From Pseudidiomarina sp. CB1 (GTDB lineage Bacteria > Pseudomonadota > Gammaproteobacteria > Enterobacterales > Alteromonadaceae), in contig NZ_JANTPU010000001.1 in NCBI RefSeq assembly GCF_024752025.1, positions 868,001-932,000 of the forward strand: 64,000 nt of DNA, written 5' to 3'. A program made the position numbers and the translations under genes. The notes beneath the pieces were generated by a model that had not been told where the DNA came from, made no database searches, and was given only the letters and a program-made list of their open reading frames with translations. Below, one piece after another: positions 36,333 through 44,358 of the stretch; position 1 is the first letter of the stretch; every line of letters begins with the position of its first letter.

Positions 36333-38598
36333 TGAATGCCTTTTTCTCTTTCACATTAAACTTTGGAGCTTCGTTTATAAGCCACTGCTCAAATTCCACT
36401 GCCGCCAAGGGGCGACTAAAATAATAGCCCTGCAAGGTATCGCACCCCATCTTTTGCAATAGCAGCCAAGCGGCTTCTTCTTCGACGCCCTCAGCGACGG
36501 TGTGCAAGTGCAGCTGATGGGCTAAAGTTAATGTTGACTGCACAATAATACGGTCACTTTCATTGCTATTGAGACCGCGGATAAAGCTTTGATCCAGCTT
36601 CAATTTGTCGAGCGGAAGATGCTTTAACTGGGCTAAAGAGGCGTAACCGGTGCCATAGTCGTCGAGCGCTATCTTACAGCCTAGTTCACGCAGCTCGCGC
36701 AAGCGCTGTTGCGCCTTTTCGAGGTCAGCCATCACCGCACTTTCAGTGACTTCCAGCGTTAATTTAAAAGCATCAAGATGACGTTTATCGAGTTCCGTAG
36801 CGATGAACTGAACAAAGTCATCAGACTGCAAATCTAAAGCGGATAGGTTCACCGACATTTGCACATCGACGCCCTGCTCCAACCAATACTGTTGCTGATT
36901 CAAAGCCGCCTCGCATACCCATCGCGTCACCCGAAGAATATCGCCGGACTGCTCGGCGAGCGGAATAAATTCATCAGGTCGAATCACGCCCAACTGTTCG
37001 TGTTGCCAGCGAATCAAAGCTTCTGCACCAACCACGCGACCCGTTGTACAATCGATTTTAGGTTGATAATGCAACTGCAACTTGCGGCTTGCGATGGCAT
37101 CGGGCAATGCCTGAAGAATTTGCAAGCGACGCAAATAACTCTCGTCACTCCCCTGCTGATACGATGCCAAGAGTTGCTTCTCTGCACGCGCCAACTGTGC
37201 GGCTAATTGCGCACGCCGCAACAACACATCGACTTCAGCCCCGTATTCCGGAAAGCGCACTGTGCCAGCTCGAAACTCCAAGCGATAGCTCGCCTCACCT
37301 ACATGCCAACGTGTGCGCTGCAAGGTTTTGAGACTTGCGCCAAGTTGCTCTTCTGCGGCGGTATCACAGAGCACCACAAACTCATCACTCGCCAAGCGCG
37401 CAACAAAACAATCTGCAGCAAACACTTCACGCAAACGCTTAGCAACGTGTTGTAAAACTTGGTCTCCGAAACTTTGTCCTAACCTATCGTTGAGGGCACG
37501 AAAGCGCATGATGTTGAGTACTAGCATGACCCCACTCTGTCGCGCAGTCAGGCGTTGTTGAAGGTTTTTATAAAATGATTCGCGATTCGGTAAACTCGTT
37601 AGCAAATCATGCTCGAGTTGATACACAATGCGTTGCTCACGATCGGCAATGGCCTCACGCATAGTGTCAAAAGTTGCCCCTAACTGGCCAAACTCGTCTT
37701 GGCGTTTAAGGTTCAAGGGCGCGTCATAGCGACCTCGGCGCAAGGCTTCGGCTGCTTGGGTTAAACGCGCGAGCGGCTGGTTAAAATACCTTGCAGTCGC
37801 AATTGCTAAGACCAATGCAACCAACAACGTTGCAAAACCGAAACCTAAATATTGCGTGCGCAAGTTCTGAAAAGCTTGCGTCGCATCGAGCCGCGAGGTA
37901 CTTACCAACAATTCAATGGCATTAAATGTCGACAAATGTCCAGCGAGTTCCTGTTCTTCCAGCCAAGCGGGAAGCTGATCTTGGCCCGCGGCGGTCAGCA
38001 ACTCTTGTTGCAATGGTTGCTTTAAACTCGAGGCGAGCACCCGTTGTCCCTGGCTATCAAAGAATGTCAGATCAGTATTGGTCAGTTGCTTAAGCGCATC
38101 GGCAAGTTGGTCATCGATAATAAAGCCCAAGGTTGCGTAGGCGATAACATCTGGCGCGCGCACAGGCACGGTTATCAGTTGAAAGAGTTCACCGTCAATC
38201 AAGCGCACGCCACGTAACGCACTAAAATCGGTTCCTGTTGGCAGTGCATGTGTACTTGCTAATTCTTCACCGTCGACGCTATACAGCGCCATCAACTGCG
38301 TACCAATGCGATCACCATGGTTCACCATGGCGGAAACGAGGGTTGCTTGATCACCACTAGCGACGGCCTCACGAAAGCCAAAATCATCAGCCAATACCTG
38401 TGCCGCTTGTTCTAATTGCTCGCCCCGACGTTTAAGTAGCTCACCTAATACCCGCTCACTCACGGCGAGTTCACGCTCCACCGTCAGTTCAGCCTGCTTT
38501 TCAGTAGCAAACGTCACCGCGATCAGCGTGGCCAGTAGCACGCCGCCAGCCAAACTGATAAAGAGCAGCAGTAGCCGAGAGCGAAAACTAATGCGCAT
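36322..38598 (-). CDS. Membrane c-di-GMP phosphodiesterase (periplasmic sensor-HAMP-GGDEF-EAL)
   Basis: A 758-residue protein. Transmembrane helix about 8-27; periplasmic sensor region about 28-245; second helix about 248-270; HAMP; GGDEF domain about 320-490; EAL domain about 500-750. The GGDEF signature is degenerate (RLASDEFVVL), so cyclase activity is unlikely. The EAL domain keeps the metal and substrate residues: EALIRW, SVNLSA, EVTESAVM, DDYGTGYASL, KLDQSFI, AEGVEEE and LQGYYFSRPL. It probably degrades c-di-GMP in response to a periplasmic signal. It overlaps both neighbours by 11 bases, tying it to an exported cupredoxin and a DUF3034 protein. Confidence 0.92.
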   Translation of the reverse strand: MRISFRSRLLLLFISLAGGVLLATLIAVTFATEKQAELTVERELAVSERVLGELLKRRGEQLEQAAQVLADDFGFREAVASGDQATLVSAMVNHGDRIGTQLMALYSVDGEELASTHALPTGTDFSALRGVRLIDGELFQLITVPVRAPDVIAYATLGFIIDDQLADALKQLTNTDLTFFDSQGQRVLASSLKQPLQQELLTAAGQDQLPAWLEEQELAGHLSTFNAIELLVSTSRLDATQAFQNLRTQYLGFGFATLLVALVLAIATARYFNQPLARLTQAAEALRRGRYDAPLNLKRQDEFGQLGATFDTMREAIADREQRIVYQLEHDLLTSLPNRESFYKNLQQRLTARQSGVMLVLNIMRFRALNDRLGQSFGDQVLQHVAKRLREVFAADCFVARLASDEFVVLCDTAAEEQLGASLKTLQRTRWHVGEASYRLEFRAGTVRFPEYGAEVDVLLRRAQLAAQLARAEKQLLASYQQGSDESYLRRLQILQALPDAIASRKLQLHYQPKIDCTTGRVVGAEALIRWQHEQLGVIRPDEFIPLAEQSGDILRVTRWVCEAALNQQQYWLEQGVDVQMSVNLSALDLQSDDFVQFIATELDKRHLDAFKLTLEVTESAVMADLEKAQQRLRELRELGCKIALDDYGTGYASLAQLKHLPLDKLKLDQSFIRGLNSNESDRIIVQSTLTLAHQLHLHTVAEGVEEEAAWLLLQKMGCDTLQGYYFSRPLAAVEFEQWLINEAPKFNVKEKKAFNDD

Positions 38599-39265
38599 GG
38601 TCTTTTAACTTATTAAAGCGCTGCTGCAGCGGTGATGGCGGTGGTGGGTTTTGCTGTTGCGGCGCGACTTGGAGTTGCACACGCAACTGCGCTTGATCGC
38701 TCGCTACGTCAAAGTGGCGCTCGGCGGTAGTTTCATCACCAAGCCCGGGATACCACACATGCACCTGCGTAGCATCGCTAGGTGCTTCAAGAATCACGAG
38801 GCCATTGCCATCCGTCAAACGTGATTGCGCATGCGGACTCACATACAAATAAGCCCGCATGTGGTCATGTATATTACAACCTAACACCACAATGCCTGGC
38901 TCTGGAAAAGTGATCGCCGGAGCCTCGCGGTTACTATACAGAGGTAACTCAAAGGTTTTCGCTGGCGAAAACGAATACACTTGATGGCGGATATTATCGC
39001 TGTTCGGGAAGTTCACCGTTGAGCCCGGCTGGATCGTTGAAATAAATGGGGTGAACAAGCGATCGACCTGGTCAATGATGGCTGCTGTGGGTGCTTTTGC
39101 TGCGGGCGCAAAGTCGATAGAAACGACCGCTTGCGGGAGCACTTGCCCGTTAGCGTCAGTAACCACGATTTCAAGTTCACGCGCCTGACTTTGAACCATC
39201 GTCAATCCGCCAACAAACAAGAGCGTCGGCAGTAAAAGTCGCAGTGAGATTTGAAAGTTCAGCAT
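38588..39265 (-). CDS. Exported amicyanin-like cupredoxin ('methylamine utilization' family)
   Basis: A 225-residue exported protein with a signal peptide (about 1-28) and a cupredoxin domain (about 30-150). A type 1 copper site is readable: His94 (SDNIRHQVYS) and Cys130-x2-His133-x2-Met136 (LGCNIHDHM), the same spacing as amicyanin. A C-terminal extension (about 150-225) ends in a proline-rich tail. The ATG at 39265 has GGGG five bases upstream; a GTG at 39271 is an alternative. Homologs are often labelled methylamine utilization protein, but no mau genes are here. First gene of the five-gene operon; a copper or electron-transfer partner for the sensor is inferred. Confidence 0.85.
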   Translation of the reverse strand: MLNFQISLRLLLPTLLFVGGLTMVQSQARELEIVVTDANGQVLPQAVVSIDFAPAAKAPTAAIIDQVDRLFTPFISTIQPGSTVNFPNSDNIRHQVYSFSPAKTFELPLYSNREAPAITFPEPGIVVLGCNIHDHMRAYLYVSPHAQSRLTDGNGLVILEAPSDATQVHVWYPGLGDETTAERHFDVASDQAQLRVQLQVAPQQQNPPPPSPLQQRFNKLKDHAH

Positions 39266-39277
39266 TTGCACCCCATG

Positions 39278-39293
39278 CTTAATAATAATTAAG
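39278..39293. promoter_or_regulatory. AT-rich palindrome between the cupredoxin operon and fumC
   Basis: CTTAAT-AATA-ATTAAG, a perfect dyad with six-base arms, in the 53 bases between divergent start codons. It lies 12 bases before the cupredoxin ATG and 25 before fumC. It could be an operator or part of a shared promoter. Chance occurrence in AT-rich DNA is possible. Confidence 0.4.
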
Positions 39294-39318
39294 TGAATCC
39301 TTAGAAGAGGAACTAAGT

Positions 39319-40710
39319 ATGTCGAAACAAGCTCGTATCGAAAAAGATAGCATGGGAGAAATTGAGGTACCAGCAGAAGCGCTCTGGCGCGCGCAAACCG
39401 AACGTGCTCGACAGAACTTTCACCTCAGCAGCCTCCGTTTTCCCGCTCGCACCATCAGTGCCCTAGCCCATATTAAAGCCGCTGCCGCCCAAGCCAACGC
39501 TGATCTCGACTTACTCACCGAAGCTCAAGCTGCAGCTATTGTAAAGGCAGCCGACGCAATTAGCGCAGCGCCGGATATGAGCCAGTTCCCCCTCGACATT
39601 TTTCAAACCGGCTCTGGCACCAGTACCAACATGAATATGAACGAAGTTTTGGCAGAAACGGTTCACCGTGCTAACGGTCCCAAGGTGCACCCGAACGACC
39701 ACGTCAATTGCAGCCAGAGCAGTAATGACGTTATTCCAACCAGCATTCAGGTCAGTTGCGTATTGGCTTTGCACGACGAATGGCTGCCCGCTATTGTACA
39801 TTTGCAGCGCACCATTGAAGAGAAAGCGCAAAGCCTAGAAGAAGTGGTGAAAACCGGTCGCACCCATTTAATGGACGCCATGCCGATCACTATGGCGCAA
39901 GAGCTACGTGCTTGGAGCACGCAACTGCATCACTGCCAGCTCAACATTAACGAAGTTTGCGAGCGCTTACGTGCCCTGCCCCAAGGCGGCACCGCTGTCG
40001 GCAGCGGCATTAATGCCCCACAAGCCTTTCGCCAGCAGTTTTGCCAGCATTTAAGTGAACGTACCGAACAGTATTTTCACCCAGCGACCAATGCCTTTGC
40101 CGGTATTTCGGGGCAAGAACTCAGTCTACAACTGGCCGGCGCTTTAAATGCCTGTGGCGCAGTGTTACTGAAAGTCAGCAATGACTTACGCTGGATGAAC
40201 AGCGGGCCATTGGCAGGGCTGGGCGAAATTGAACTCAAAGCCTTGCAGCCCGGCAGCAGCATTATGCCCGGCAAGGTGAACCCCGTCATTCCTGAGGCCG
40301 TGGCTATGGTCGCAGCGCACCTTGCAGGCAGTTACCAAACCATTGCCACAGCGGCACAACAAGGTAACTTCCAACTCAACGTGATGTTACCGCTAATTGC
40401 GTATCACCTGATTGAAAGCATTGAGATCAGCGCCAAAGCCATGCGCAGCCTCGCCGATGACGCCATTGCTGATTTCAATGTTAAACATGATCGCCTCGAG
40501 GAAGCACTCGCACGCAATCCAATTTTGGTCACGGCATTGAACTCGGTGATTGGTTACAACGAAGCGGCGAAAATCGCCAAGCGAGCTTATCAGGAGCAAC
40601 GCCCTGTCATCGACGTCGCCGAAGAAATGACCGACCTTTCACGGGACGAACTTGAAGCCTTACTCGATCCGAAAAAACTGACCCACGGGGGCATTCCCGG
40701 GGGCGACTAA
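39319..40710 (+). CDS. fumC: Class II fumarate hydratase
   Basis: A 463-residue fumarase interconverting fumarate and L-malate. Signatures: GSGTSTNMNMNEV, the catalytic-His region TGRTHLMDAMPI and the superfamily motif GSSIMPGKVNPV. It needs no iron-sulfur cluster, so it is oxygen-resistant. AGAGGAACTAAGT precedes the ATG. Confidence 0.95.
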   Translation: MSKQARIEKDSMGEIEVPAEALWRAQTERARQNFHLSSLRFPARTISALAHIKAAAAQANADLDLLTEAQAAAIVKAADAISAAPDMSQFPLDIFQTGSGTSTNMNMNEVLAETVHRANGPKVHPNDHVNCSQSSNDVIPTSIQVSCVLALHDEWLPAIVHLQRTIEEKAQSLEEVVKTGRTHLMDAMPITMAQELRAWSTQLHHCQLNINEVCERLRALPQGGTAVGSGINAPQAFRQQFCQHLSERTEQYFHPATNAFAGISGQELSLQLAGALNACGAVLLKVSNDLRWMNSGPLAGLGEIELKALQPGSSIMPGKVNPVIPEAVAMVAAHLAGSYQTIATAAQQGNFQLNVMLPLIAYHLIESIEISAKAMRSLADDAIADFNVKHDRLEEALARNPILVTALNSVIGYNEAAKIAKRAYQEQRPVIDVAEEMTDLSRDELEALLDPKKLTHGGIPGGD

Positions 40711-40734
40711 TTTAAACGTATCCAAGGAGTAACT

Positions 40735-41400
40735 ATGAGCGAACATGTTGTCATTACAGGCGCTAACCGCGGTATTGGTTTAGCCCTTGCCACGCAATTC
40801 AAACAACGGGGCGCAAACGTGACCGCCGTTTGTCGCAAGCCCTCAGCCGAACTGGAACAACTCGGCGTTGCTATCATTGATGGCATTGACGTCACCGACG
40901 CAAAAGCACGCGAGCTGCTCGCCGAGCGCCTCGCTGACGAGCCGATTGATATTCTTATCAACAACGCCGGGATTCTCGAAGGCGACAACTTCGACAGCTT
41001 TACCACCGACAGCATGCAACGCCAGTTCAACGTGAATGCAGTGGCACCACTCGAGCTGAGCCGCACGCTGCGGCCACTATTGAAGAAAGAGAGCAAGTTG
41101 ATTTTGATCACCTCGCGCATGGGCTCCATGGCCGACAATGGCTCTGGCGGACAATACGGCTACCGTATGAGCAAGGCCGCACTCAACGCCGCCGGCGTCT
41201 CACTGGCCAATGACCTCAAAGATGCCGGAATCACGGTCGCTATGCTACACCCAGGCTACGTACAAACCGACATGGTCAACAACCGCGGCGACATCAGCGC
41301 CGAAGAAGCCGCCTCGCGTTTGGTTAAACGCATCGACGAGCTCACGCTCGCCACCACTGGCTGCTTCCGCCACAGTAATGGCGAAGAATTGCCGTGGTAA
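40735..41400 (+). CDS. Short-chain dehydrogenase/reductase (SDR) family protein
   Basis: A 221-residue classical SDR: cofactor loop TGANRGIGLALA, structural NNAG, catalytic Ser in LITSRMGSM and Tyr-x3-Lys in YRMSKAAL. It resembles the C-factor/CsgA-like subgroup in length. It lies 24 bases after fumC. Substrate unknown. Confidence 0.9.
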   Translation: MSEHVVITGANRGIGLALATQFKQRGANVTAVCRKPSAELEQLGVAIIDGIDVTDAKARELLAERLADEPIDILINNAGILEGDNFDSFTTDSMQRQFNVNAVAPLELSRTLRPLLKKESKLILITSRMGSMADNGSGGQYGYRMSKAALNAAGVSLANDLKDAGITVAMLHPGYVQTDMVNNRGDISAEEAASRLVKRIDELTLATTGCFRHSNGEELPW

Positions 41401-41483
41401 AGATACTGGCGTTGATTAAATAACCAAACGAACGTTTTTTTGAGCAATCGCGCCAGCAAACGCGTTTTTTTGCGAAAAAGAGG

Positions 41484-41512
41484 TTGACGCTTGAGTCCCT
41501 GATTTGCATAAT
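41484..41512 (+). promoter_or_regulatory. Promoter of the tRNA operon
   Basis: TTGACG at 41484-41489, a 17-base spacer, and CATAAT at 41507-41512. A GC-rich discriminator (ACGCGCCGC) follows, the usual mark of stringently controlled stable-RNA promoters. The first tRNA begins about 42 bases downstream. Confidence 0.85.
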
Positions 41513-41554
41513 ACGCGCCGCACTCACCGAGCGCAGTTTGAAAAATTTTGGTAT

Positions 41555-41631
41555 GGCTACGTAGCTCAGCTGGTTAGAGCACAGCACTCATAATGCTGGG
41601 GTCGCAAGTTCGAATCTCGCCGTAGCCACCA
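41555..41631 (+). tRNA. tRNA-Met (anticodon CAT)
   Basis: A 77-base cloverleaf: acceptor GGCTACG/CGTAGCC with encoded ACCA, D-loop AGCTGGTTAGAGC, anticodon stem CAGCA/TGCTG with loop CTCATAA, T-loop GTTCGAATC. The regular 1-72 pair indicates the elongator (metT-like), not initiator, tRNA. Confidence 0.95.
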
Positions 41632-41645
41632 ACCAAATTGCAATG

Positions 41646-41731
41646 GGCGGACGTGGTGGAATTGGTAGACACGCTGGATTTAGGTTCCAGTGCCTCACGG
41701 CGTGAGAGTTCAAGTCTCTCCGTCCGCACCA
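41646..41731 (+). tRNA. tRNA-Leu (anticodon TAG)
   Basis: An 86-base class II tRNA with a long variable arm. Acceptor GCGGACG/CGTCCGC plus ACCA; anticodon stem CTGGA/TCCAG with loop TTTAGGT. Position corresponds to leuW of E. coli. Confidence 0.95.
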
Positions 41732-41767
41732 ACCTTTCACGGTGAGCGCAAGTTTTTAAGCCTAAGT

Positions 41768-41842
41768 TGGGGTATAGCCAAGCGGTAAGGCAGCGGGTTT
41801 TGATCCCGCCATTCCCAGGTTCAAATCCTGGTACCCCAGCCA
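41768..41842 (+). tRNA. tRNA-Gln (anticodon TTG), copy 1
   Basis: 75 bases: acceptor TGGGGTA/TACCCCA plus GCCA, anticodon stem GCGGG/CCCGC with loop TTTTGAT. Identical in sequence to the next gene. Confidence 0.95.
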
Positions 41843-41865
41843 CTTAAAAGCTGTTTTCCGAGAGT

Positions 41866-41940
41866 TGGGGTATAGCCAAGCGGTAAGGCAGCGGGTTTTG
41901 ATCCCGCCATTCCCAGGTTCAAATCCTGGTACCCCAGCCA
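41866..41940 (+). tRNA. tRNA-Gln (anticodon TTG), copy 2
   Basis: 75 bases, base-for-base identical to the copy 23 bases upstream, so a recent or gene-converted duplication. E. coli has glnU/W and glnV/X at this locus. Confidence 0.95.
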
Positions 41941-41954
41941 TCTCACTGCTTGTT

Positions 41955-42041
41955 GCGGTGGTGGCGGAATTGGTAGACGCGCTAGCTTCAGGTGCTAGTG
42001 TCCGAAAGGACGTGAGGGTTCAAGTCCCTCCCTCCGCACCA
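41955..42041 (+). tRNA. tRNA-Leu (anticodon CAG)
   Basis: An 87-base class II tRNA close to E. coli tRNA-Leu1. Anticodon stem CTAGC/GCTAG with loop TTCAGGT. The acceptor GCGGTGG/CCTCCGC has a T-T mismatch at the fifth pair. The related E. coli gene also has an imperfect pair near there, so it is probably functional. Confidence 0.93.
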
Positions 42042-42072
42042 TCTTATACATGGTGGCCGCAACGATGCAAAG

Positions 42073-42096
42073 AAACCGCCCTTCGGCGGTTTTTTT
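42073..42096 (+). terminator. Intrinsic terminator of the tRNA operon
   Basis: AAACCGCC-CTTC-GGCGGTTTTTTT: stem of six GC-rich pairs extended by A-T pairs, then seven T. It also ends leftward ubiF transcription poorly, since the A-run is short. Confidence 0.88.
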
Positions 42097-42114
42097 ATGC
42101 TTGCTTTTCAACGA

Positions 42115-43245
42115 CTACCATCCCAAAGCTGTTTTAATAATCTGTCGTTTTAATGGCTTGATCTGCGCTACGGCACCTAAACCAACTGCTATGGCAGCGC
42201 GCGGTAATAAGTGTTCGCTACGGAAACCAAAGTGAATGGCATCCATGGCACGCATCATTTGTTGGTTCACGTGCACTTGCTGTCGCTCGTAACTTGTCAG
42301 CGCTGACGTCAGTGGTTCTGCAGCCAGGCGCTCAAAAAGAACCTGCACATCCGCAAAGCCTAAGTTCACGCCCTGCCCAGCCAGCGGATGAATACTGTGC
42401 GCGGCATCACCGATCAGAGCCACACCTCGAGCATCAAAATAACGCAGCGCACGCTGGCGGCGTAATGGAAAGCTTGCCTGTTTTTGTAACTTGTAAGGAC
42501 CAATCACATCAGCGAAAGTAGCCTGAAGTTTTTGCTCAACTTCGGCCTTTGTCGCATTGTGCCACTCTTCTTCTGCACGGTAGTCGATGAGACATGCTAA
42601 ATGTCTACCCAGCGGCAATAGTGCATAAGGACCGTCGGCGCGGAAAACTTCCCATGTTTCGGTCGGCAACGGTTGTTCAACTTCAGCAATCGCCAATAAG
42701 CAACGCATGCCGTAATCCCAGCCGCGCGTGCCTATGCCAGCAGCTTTGGCAACGGCAGAATTGGCGCCATCGGCACCCAGCAATAGATCGTAGCTCAGCG
42801 TCTTACCATCGCTAAGTGTTATCACACGTTGCTCAAGGTCGTAGTTCTTTACTTCTGTTTCAGCTAGCAACTTAGCGGCCTCATGCGTGCGCAGCAATTG
42901 CCAACAGGCACGCACTAAGGCTTCATTTTCGACCATCACGCCTAACCGTTCAGCATTGACCTCGTCAGCAGCAAAATGAAGTCTTTGTCGATCGCGGGTG
43001 GTGACGCTTAAACCGTCATAGCTGAAGAACTTTTGCGCATCGACATGAGTCCAAACGCCGAGCTGTTCCAACCATTCCACATTTTTTTGGTGAACTGATG
43101 AAATGCGTAAATCCCAATCGCCGTTCGCTGCGGCAGCATCAGGTGCCGCACCGCGTTCAAGCAACGTTACTTGGTGTCCGTCACGCAGCGCAGCAACTGC
43201 CGCACTCGCTCCCACCAAACCACCGCCTACAATCACAATCTGCAT
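42115..43245 (-). CDS. ubiF: UbiH/UbiF-family FAD monooxygenase of ubiquinone synthesis
   Basis: A 376-residue flavin hydroxylase. The FAD motif is VIVGGGLVGASAAVAAL at the N-terminus, the DG motif is LLLGADGANSAVAKAAG, and the second FAD motif is GVALIGDAAHSIHPLAGQGVN. The family hydroxylates ring positions during ubiquinone synthesis. The position between the Met-Leu-Gln tRNA cluster and miaB matches E. coli ubiF, so I prefer UbiF (C6 hydroxylation) over UbiH or UbiI. Family confidence is high, paralog confidence moderate. Confidence 0.85.
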   Translation of the reverse strand: MQIVIVGGGLVGASAAVAALRDGHQVTLLERGAAPDAAAANGDWDLRISSVHQKNVEWLEQLGVWTHVDAQKFFSYDGLSVTTRDRQRLHFAADEVNAERLGVMVENEALVRACWQLLRTHEAAKLLAETEVKNYDLEQRVITLSDGKTLSYDLLLGADGANSAVAKAAGIGTRGWDYGMRCLLAIAEVEQPLPTETWEVFRADGPYALLPLGRHLACLIDYRAEEEWHNATKAEVEQKLQATFADVIGPYKLQKQASFPLRRQRALRYFDARGVALIGDAAHSIHPLAGQGVNLGFADVQVLFERLAAEPLTSALTSYERQQVHVNQQMMRAMDAIHFGFRSEHLLPRAAIAVGLGAVAQIKPLKRQIIKTALGW

Positions 43246-43399
43246 CGTTAGCTCTTACCCAGTTAACTTAGCTCGCATAATAGAAAACACAGCTCCAAGT
43301 ATACACAGCCCCGCCACTGAAATAACTGTTCGTGATAAGATATCGGTTCATTTTATCTTTCCTTACTGAAACTAAGGCTTGCATCTAAGGCGTGAATCT

Positions 43400-44293
43400 A
43401 TGGCAGTTATGGAAACTCCTCAACGCACGGTCGTCATTGCGTCTTTGCTTGTATTAGCTGCAGAACTTTGCTTTGCCGGAGTAAGTGCTATGGTCAAGTA
43501 TTTGAGCACTGACGTGCCGTCTGAGCAACTGGTGTTTTTCCGCAGTCTCATGACCTTTGTCGTACTCTTGCCATGGCTATGGCGCAAAGGCCCTGGTGCA
43601 TTTAAAACGAAAGCTTGGCGTTTCCACTTAACCCGCGGTATTGCTGGCCTAACAGCCATGTACCTATTTTTTTATGCCATTGCCACCATTCCTCTTGCGC
43701 AAGCGACGCTGGTATTACTGTTGTCGCCATTCTTGATCCCAATTATCGGACGACTTTGGCTCAATGAACTTGTTCTTCCGCAAACCTGGATTGCGATTAC
43801 CATTGGCTTTTTGGGCGCATTCGTGTTTTTAAACCCCGTCAGCGCTGAGTTATCGCCGGTTATTCTCGTTGCCTTTATCGCTGCTTGCTTGGCTGCATTC
43901 ACCAAAACACTGATTCGACAAATGTCAGCGACGGAGTCATCAAGCAAAATCGTCTTCTACTTCGCTGCCCTTGGCACGCTGCTGTCGGCCATTCCGCTGC
44001 TGTGGCTTGGTCAAGCTATCGCCGCAGAACACTGGATAGGCATTGCCGTGATGGGCTTGTTAGCCGTCGGAGGACAGCTTGGCATGACCAAAGCCTTCTC
44101 CATCGCCCCCGCCGCAAGAGTCGGTGTGTTCACCTACAGCTCGGTTATTTTTGCAGCGCTGATGGGGTATTGGTTCTGGGACGAAGCCATTACCTGGTAC
44201 ATGCTCGTTGGCGCCGCAATCATCACTGTGGCAGGTTATCTTGCCATTCGTACAAGACGGAAAGCAGAAAGCAGCGGCAAAGTTGGCAGTTGA
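43400..44293 (+). CDS. DMT-superfamily (EamA) transporter
   Basis: A 297-residue protein from the ATG at 43400 with ten hydrophobic helices in two EamA repeats (about 10-145 and 155-285). The first repeat shows [20 protein letters not shown] and the second [25 protein letters not shown]. Metabolite exporters of this family have varied substrates; none can be named. It lies divergent to ubiF and 65 bases before miaB. Confidence 0.88.
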   Translation: MAVMETPQRTVVIASLLVLAAELCFAGVSAMVKYLSTDVPSEQLVFFRSLMTFVVLLPWLWRKGPGAFKTKAWRFHLTRGIAGLTAMYLFFYAIATIPLAQATLVLLLSPFLIPIIGRLWLNELVLPQTWIAITIGFLGAFVFLNPVSAELSPVILVAFIAACLAAFTKTLIRQMSATESSSKIVFYFAALGTLLSAIPLLWLGQAIAAEHWIGIAVMGLLAVGGQLGMTKAFSIAPAARVGVFTYSSVIFAALMGYWFWDEAITWYMLVGAAIITVAGYLAIRTRRKAESSGKVGS

Positions 44294-44312
44294 GGTCAGA
44301 ACAGGCTAAAAT
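44283..44312 (+). promoter_or_regulatory. Candidate miaB promoter
   Basis: TTGGCA at 44283-44288, an 18-base spacer, and TAAAAT at 44307-44312, overlapping the transporter stop codon and about 46 bases before the miaB ATG. Confidence 0.5.
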
Positions 44313-44358
44313 AACGACCCTTTTGACATACACCAACGCAAGTGAGCGCAACAATTTT

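Noticed and set aside
41401-41480. T-runs after the SDR gene as terminators
   Set aside because: The stems before the T-runs are only four or five pairs with tiny or poor loops, so I did not list them.
43336-43360. GATAAGAT...ATTTTATC near-dyad between ubiF and the DMT gene
   Set aside because: Seven of eight pairs in AT-rich DNA with no supporting promoter or known regulator; too weak to list as a site.
43885-44358. A 158-residue N-terminal extension of MiaB
   Set aside because: It lies out of frame inside the DMT transporter gene and is not homologous; MiaB begins at 44359 with the conserved [12 protein letters not shown].
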